From Tabrizicola oligotrophica (lineage in GTDB: Bacteria; Pseudomonadota; Alphaproteobacteria; Rhodobacterales; Rhodobacteraceae): a DNA stretch of 64,000 nucleotides. How positions within the stretch are numbered: the stretch's first letter is position 1; every line of letters starts with the position of its first letter. A program made the translations under genes and the position numbers. A model generated the notes under the pieces. It ran no database searches, was not told the origin of the DNA, and saw only the letters and a program-made list of their open reading frames with translations. The stretch spans positions 434,001-498,000 of the forward strand of contig NZ_JAAIVJ010000001.1 in the NCBI RefSeq assembly GCF_011008935.1. The letters run 5' to 3'. Below, piece after piece: positions 59,963-64,000 of this stretch.

Positions 59963-62005
59963 ATGTCCGAAGACGCGCTGGTCATTTTCACACCCTCGGG
60001 CAAGCGGGGGCGCTTTGCCATTGGCACGCCGATCCTGCAGGCGGCCCGCAAGCTTGGCGTCGACCTTGATTCGGTCTGCGGCGGGCGGGGGATCTGCTCG
60101 AAATGCCAGATCAGCCCCGGCTATGGCGAGTTTCCCAAGCATGGCGTGACAGTCGAGGATGACGCGCTGTCGCCGTGGAACGCCGTCGAGGAGCGCTACA
60201 AGTCGAAGCGCGGCATGGCGCCGGGTCGGCGGCTGGGCTGTCAGGCGACAGTGATGGGCGATGTCGTGATCGACGTGCCGCCCGAATCCCAGGTCCACAA
60301 GCAGGTGATCCGCAAATCCGCCACCCAGCGCGACATCGTGATGGACCCGGCCAGCCGCAAGCTGTTCGTCGAGGTGGCCGAGCCCGACATGCACAATCCC
60401 TCGGGCGATTTCGAGCGGCTGAAGGAGGCGCTGCAGGCGCAATGGGGCGTGGAAGACCCGCTGGCCGGGCTGGACCTGATGGCCCGGCTGCAGACCCTTC
60501 TGCGCAAGGGCGAGTGGAAGGCCACGGTGGTGCTGAACAAGGGCAACCATGACGTGCGGCCGCGCATTCTGGATGTGAAGCCGGGCTACGACGAGAGCGG
60601 GCTTTACGGACTGGCCATCGACCTTGGCTCCACCACCATCGCCGCGCATCTGTGCGACCTGCGCGACGGGGCGGTTCTGGCCTCTTCCGGCCTGATGAAC
60701 CCGCAGATCCGCTTTGGCGAAGACCTGATGAGCCGGGTTTCCTATGCCATGATGAACCCCGGCGGCGATGTGGAGATGACCCGGGCCGTGCGTGAGGCGA
60801 TCAACAGCCTTGCCGCCTCGATCGCCGATGAGGCGAAGATCGACGTCAAGACCATCTATGAGGTGGTCTTCGTCTGCAATCCGGTGATGCACCACCTGCT
60901 CTTGGGCATCGATCCGGTGGAACTGGGGCAAGCCCCCTTCGCGCTGGCGACCTCGGGCAGCCTGTCGCTGGATGCCCGCGATCTGGACCTGTCCAACATC
61001 AACCCCGCCGCGCGGGTCTATGTCCTGCCCTGCATCGCCGGTCACGTCGGCGCCGATGCCGCCGCCGTGGCGCTGTCGGAGGAGCCGGGTAAATCCGAGG
61101 AGATGGTGCTGATCGTCGATGTCGGCACCAATGCCGAGATTCTCTTGGGCAACACCAGCCGGGTTCTGGCCTGTTCCAGCCCCACCGGCCCGGCCTTTGA
61201 GGGCGCGCAGATTTCCAGCGGCCAGCGCGCCGCCCCCGGCGCCATCGAGCGGGTCGAGATTGATCCCGTGACGAAGGAGCCGCGCTTCAAGGTCATCGGC
61301 AGCGACCTGTGGTCGACCGAGCCGGGTTTTGCCGAGGCCATCAAGACCAGCGGCATCACCGGCATCTGCGGCTCGGGCATCATCGAGGCGGTGGCCGAGA
61401 TGCGGATGGCGGGCATCGTGGATCAGGGCGGGCTGATCGGTGGTCCCGATCAGGTCGGCACGCCGCGCTGCATCCCCTATGGCCGCACCCATACCTATAT
61501 CCTGCACGACGCCAGCGCCGAGGGCGGGCCGAAGATCATGGTGACGCAGGGCGACATCCGCGCCATCCAGCTGGCCAAGGCGGCGCTTTATGCAGGCGCC
61601 CGGCTCTTGATGGACGAGATGGGCGTCGAGAAGGTCGAGAAGGTGACGCTCGCCGGGGCCTTTGGCGCCCATATCAGCCCCAAGCACGCCATGGTGCTGG
61701 GCATGATCCCCGATGTGCCGCTGAACAAGGTGATCTCGGCCGGCAATGCCGCCGGCACCGGGGCGCGGATTGCGCTGTGCAACGTGGCCGCGCGCAATGC
61801 GATCGAGGCCACTGTGCATGAGATCCACAAGGTCGAGACCGCCATCGAGCCGCGCTTTCAGGAGCATTTCGTCAATGCTTCCGCCATTCCGAATGCCGTC
61901 GAGGCCTTCCCGGAACTGGCGCAGATCGTCACCCTGCCCGATGTCAGCTTCAACACCTCGGGGCATGGCGGCGGCGAGGGCGGCCGCAAGCGGCGGCGGG
62001 GGTAA
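59963..62005 (+). CDS. Corrinoid activation protein (RACo/RamA-like, ASKHA domain DUF4445)
   Basis: The 680-aa protein has an N-terminal 2Fe-2S ferredoxin domain with Cys39, Cys45, Cys48 and Cys93. A linker domain follows, then a large actin-like ATPase: LYGLAIDLGSTTIAAHLCDL, VDVGTNAEILLGN, SGITGICGSGIIEAVAEM. Such proteins use ATP to reduce inactive Co(II) corrinoid back to Co(I) for methyltransferases. No corrinoid protein or MttB-type methyltransferase is adjacent, so its partner lies elsewhere. The C-terminus is Gly/Arg-rich. Confidence 0.9.
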   Translation: MSEDALVIFTPSGKRGRFAIGTPILQAARKLGVDLDSVCGGRGICSKCQISPGYGEFPKHGVTVEDDALSPWNAVEERYKSKRGMAPGRRLGCQATVMGDVVIDVPPESQVHKQVIRKSATQRDIVMDPASRKLFVEVAEPDMHNPSGDFERLKEALQAQWGVEDPLAGLDLMARLQTLLRKGEWKATVVLNKGNHDVRPRILDVKPGYDESGLYGLAIDLGSTTIAAHLCDLRDGAVLASSGLMNPQIRFGEDLMSRVSYAMMNPGGDVEMTRAVREAINSLAASIADEAKIDVKTIYEVVFVCNPVMHHLLLGIDPVELGQAPFALATSGSLSLDARDLDLSNINPAARVYVLPCIAGHVGADAAAVALSEEPGKSEEMVLIVDVGTNAEILLGNTSRVLACSSPTGPAFEGAQISSGQRAAPGAIERVEIDPVTKEPRFKVIGSDLWSTEPGFAEAIKTSGITGICGSGIIEAVAEMRMAGIVDQGGLIGGPDQVGTPRCIPYGRTHTYILHDASAEGGPKIMVTQGDIRAIQLAKAALYAGARLLMDEMGVEKVEKVTLAGAFGAHISPKHAMVLGMIPDVPLNKVISAGNAAGTGARIALCNVAARNAIEATVHEIHKVETAIEPRFQEHFVNASAIPNAVEAFPELAQIVTLPDVSFNTSGHGGGEGGRKRRRG

Positions 62006-62166
62006 GGTGGGGCGGCATCCGCGCCATTTCCAGCCTTGACGACCGCCCGGTCTTGGCCCCAAGCAAGGACCGGCTGCAGGCAAGCCCTCGGGCGTTCCGC
62101 CGTGGCCGAAGATCGACCGGACCGGCAGGCGCAAGCCGCCGGTTCCCTTCTTGAAAAGGCTGCCGG

Positions 62167-62967
62167 ATGTCGGACCCCCGCGTGTTTCTTGCCCCCGATG
62201 AGCACAACGCCCCGCTCACCCGGTTGCTGGCGCCGCTCTTTCCGCGCTACCGCGTGCTGCGCGCGCTGGCGGGTGAACCGGCGCATCTGCGCGCGCCCTA
62301 CCGGAACCTGATCCTCAGCCACGACAAGCGGCTGCTGTTCCTGCGCAACCAGAAATGCGCCTGCACGCAGACCACGCAATTCCTTTACGCCTATGGCAAC
62401 GGCGGCCAGACCTATGCCGGCAATGTCCACCGTGCCAACAAGGGGCTTTATCCGGCGCGCTATCATTGGGAAACCATCAAGCCGGTGCTGGAGAGCCACT
62501 CCGCCTTCCTGTTCACCTTCGTGCGCGATCCGGTCGCGCGCGCCGTCTCGGCCTTTCGCAACTTCTTTCTCGATCAGGACAACATCGCCCGGCACAAGCA
62601 CCTTGGCCCGATGCAGGCGCATGGCTTTTCGGCTGAGAATTCCCCCGAGCGCAATTTCGATGTCTTTCTCGACTATGTCGCCCATACGCTTGCCGTGGAC
62701 CCGGTGCGCTGTGACACGCACTGGCGCCTGCAGGTCGACAACATCGCGCTGGCCGACCTCAGCTTTGACCTGATCGGGCGCGTCGAGAGTTTCGAGGCCG
62801 ACATCGCCCGGGTTTTCGCCGCCATCGGCCGCCCGGATTTCCCGCCCGAGAGCTTGCTGAAGCAGCGCCACAACCGCTCGCGCCCCAGCGATTTTGCGGC
62901 GACGCCCGCGCAGAAGGCGCGCATCGCCACCATCTTTGCCAGCGATTACGAGGCCTTCGGCTACTGA
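62167..62967 (+). CDS. Sulfotransferase family 2 protein
   Basis: The 266-aa protein has the PAPS-binding loop FLRNQKCACTQTTQFLYAYG (5'-phosphosulfate site) and the 3'-phosphate motif FTFVRDPVARAVSAFRNFF, the pattern of the family that sulfates carbohydrates. It has no signal peptide, so it acts in the cytoplasm, probably on a polysaccharide or nodulation-factor-like precursor. It is isolated: the 161 nt upstream show no operator and the gene before it is unrelated. Confidence 0.85.
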   Translation: MSDPRVFLAPDEHNAPLTRLLAPLFPRYRVLRALAGEPAHLRAPYRNLILSHDKRLLFLRNQKCACTQTTQFLYAYGNGGQTYAGNVHRANKGLYPARYHWETIKPVLESHSAFLFTFVRDPVARAVSAFRNFFLDQDNIARHKHLGPMQAHGFSAENSPERNFDVFLDYVAHTLAVDPVRCDTHWRLQVDNIALADLSFDLIGRVESFEADIARVFAAIGRPDFPPESLLKQRHNRSRPSDFAATPAQKARIATIFASDYEAFGY

Positions 62968-63099
62968 GGCGGGCGGGTCGGATCACCCGGTTCTCACGCC
63001 CGGTCACGCCCGCGCGAGCGGGGTGAACCGCGGCATTCGGCGCCCCGTATCCCTGACATGAAACCGGGATTGGCCCGGCTTCGCCAAGGGAGATGATCC

Positions 63100-63642
63100 A
63101 TGAAAATCCGTCTTGCCGCGCTTGCGCTTCTCGCCTCGACCACGCTTGCCATCGCCGAAAACCCCATGGTGGGCGGCGCGGCGATGTATGAGGACAAGAC
63201 CATCGTGGAAAACGCCGTCAATTCGGCCGATCACACCACGCTCGTCGCCGCGGTGCAGGCCGCCGGTCTGGTCGAGACGCTGAACGGCGAAGGGCCCTTC
63301 ACCGTCTTTGCTCCCACCAACGAGGCCTTCGCCAAGCTGCCCGCCGGCACTGTCGAGACGCTGCTGAAGCCGGAAAACAAGGATCAGCTGACCAAGATCC
63401 TCACCTGCCATGTGGTCGGCGCCAAGGCGCTGGCGGCCGATGTGCAGAAGATGGTGGCCGATGACGGCGGCATGCATACCGTCAAGACGGTGGGCGGTTG
63501 CGAGTTCACCGCCATGGTCGAGGGCGACAAGGTGCAGATCAAGGATGGTCAGGGTGGGGTTGCCACCGTCGCCATCGCCGATGTGCTGCAGAAGAACGGC
63601 GTGATCCATGTGATCGATTCGGTGCTGCTGCCGGCCAGCTGA
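63100..63642 (+). CDS. Secreted fasciclin-domain protein
   Basis: The 180-aa protein has a signal peptide ([19 protein letters not shown]) and one fasciclin domain with both conserved boxes: [15 protein letters not shown] and [19 protein letters not shown]. Bacterial versions sit in the periplasm or outside the cell and act in adhesion or as stress proteins. It stands alone, followed by an intrinsic terminator. Confidence 0.95.
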   Translation: MKIRLAALALLASTTLAIAENPMVGGAAMYEDKTIVENAVNSADHTTLVAAVQAAGLVETLNGEGPFTVFAPTNEAFAKLPAGTVETLLKPENKDQLTKILTCHVVGAKALAADVQKMVADDGGMHTVKTVGGCEFTAMVEGDKVQIKDGQGGVATVAIADVLQKNGVIHVIDSVLLPAS

Positions 63643-63655
63643 ACTGCGCCTTGCC

Positions 63656-63683
63656 GGGGCCGGGCAGAGCCATGCCCGGCCCC
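63656..63683 (+). terminator. Intrinsic terminator after the fasciclin gene
   Basis: GGGGCCGGGCA-GAGCCA-TGCCCGGCCCC is a perfect 11-bp stem followed by TTTGCTTT on the plus strand, 13 nt after the stop codon. Confidence 0.93.
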
Positions 63684-63718
63684 TTTGCTTTGCCGGCCCG
63701 GCGTGCTTTGCTGTGCCC

Positions 63719-64000
63719 ATGACCCGGCGTTTCCTGTTCCTCACCGCCTCGCCCCGCCCCGGCAGCAACAGCAGCCGGCTTGCCGGCCATGCCGCCCGCT
63801 TCCTGCCTGACGGCGCCAAGGCCCATTGGCTTGACCTGAACGCCCCGCCCCTGCCCGCCTTTCGCGACTTGCGCCCCGGCAATCCCGGCGTGCCGATGGG
63901 GCGGTTGGGCGATGTCTTTGCGCAGGTGATGCTGGCCAGCGATCTGGTCTTTGCCGCCCCGATCTACTGGTATGGCTTCCCCGCGCCGCTGCACCTGATG
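63719..64000 (+). CDS. NADPH-dependent FMN reductase/flavodoxin-like protein (C-terminus outside window)
   Basis: The first 94 residues are visible; the frame is open at the window edge. It begins RRFLFLTASPRPGSNSSRLA, the flavin-phosphate loop of FMN reductases, and continues to DLVFAAPIYWYGFPAPLHLM, the second flavin contact of NAD(P)H-dependent oxidoreductases. It probably reduces flavin or quinones; no strong ribosome site is seen before ATG 63719. Confidence 0.8.
   Translation, partial: MTRRFLFLTASPRPGSNSSRLAGHAARFLPDGAKAHWLDLNAPPLPAFRDLRPGNPGVPMGRLGDVFAQVMLASDLVFAAPIYWYGFPAPLHLM

Noticed and set aside
58910-62134. 1074-codon open frame on the minus strand
   Set aside because: It runs antisense through the cupin and corrinoid-activator genes. 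Composition is typical of a GC-rich shadow frame and no domain is visible.

Overview
The window reads as one continuous chromosomal stretch of a high-GC (mostly high 60s percent) alphaproteobacterium of the Rhodobacteraceae (Rhodobacter/Paracoccus/roseobacter type). The grounds are gene families and neighbourhoods typical of that group: a ScfR/RamB-type regulator, a soxBDAG sarcosine oxidase operon, ccmI-ruvX, dusA with surE-pcm-nlpD, DUF177-rpmF-plsX-fabH-ihfA-merR followed by tRNA-Pro, a bimodular dCTP deaminase, and a corrinoid-activating ASKHA protein. Intergenic repeats I associate with the same family (ATATTTG...CCAGTATGAAAG and GGTGGGT palindromes) point the same way. There is no prophage, integrase, IS transposase or CRISPR array.

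Layout. 1-1194: a fatty-acid oxidation multienzyme gene cut by the window edge. 1369-4386: a DksA-like gene, then a sulfide/persulfide detoxification operon (ETHE1-type dioxygenase, two YeeE/YedE halves, DUF442 sulfurtransferase) behind a BigR/SqrR-like dyad. 4410-10165: an orphan FliM/FliN-domain protein, a sensor operon (receiver, small membrane protein, transporter-fused histidine kinase), and a ScfR-type regulator with a perfect palindrome at its promoter. 10309-20207: a pyrimidine/hydantoin catabolic cluster (NMT1-type ABC transporter, dihydropyrimidinase, ureidopropionase-like hydrolase) with two RutR-like TetR regulators and two RutR-type operators. A GT61 glycosyltransferase gene is inserted in it between repeat copies. 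20516-25637: sarcosine oxidase. 25819-34738: cytochrome c maturation, RuvX, tRNA modification, protein repair, a cell-division-type LysM/M23 lipoprotein and GuaB. 34870-43506: mixed metabolism (amidotransferase, TDT transporter, PhyH dioxygenase with divergent LysR, glucokinase, esterase, AlkA glycosylase, MFS, NDUFAF6-like protein). 43517-51958: citramalate synthase, CysS, a PLP decarboxylase, Uup ABC-F, an OlsB-like acyltransferase and MsrB. 52010-57037: outer-membrane assembly (BamE) and fatty-acid/phospholipid genes through IHF-alpha, a MerR protein and tRNA-Pro(GGG). 57102-64000: dCTP deaminase, CoA-transferase, cupin, the corrinoid activator, a sulfotransferase, a fasciclin protein and the start of an FMN reductase.

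How the genes fit together. Several sets serve use of nitrogen- or methyl-rich small molecules: pyrimidine or hydantoin uptake and ring opening, sarcosine oxidation (the end of glycine betaine demethylation), and a corrinoid-methyltransferase activator. Tight ATGA/GTGA/TGATG stop-start overlaps mark the operons pmpA-pmpB, ABC-hydA, soxD-soxA-soxG, ccmI-ruvX-DUF1289, surE-pcm and plsX-fabH.

The most unusual feature is at two loci (20.2 kb and 42.3-42.85 kb). There, palindromic or G-rich intergenic elements lie between a gene's functional 3' end and a second, usually diverged but codon-conserved copy of the same 3' end. This looks like a recurrent tail-replacement or tail-capture process. I do not know a named system that explains it.
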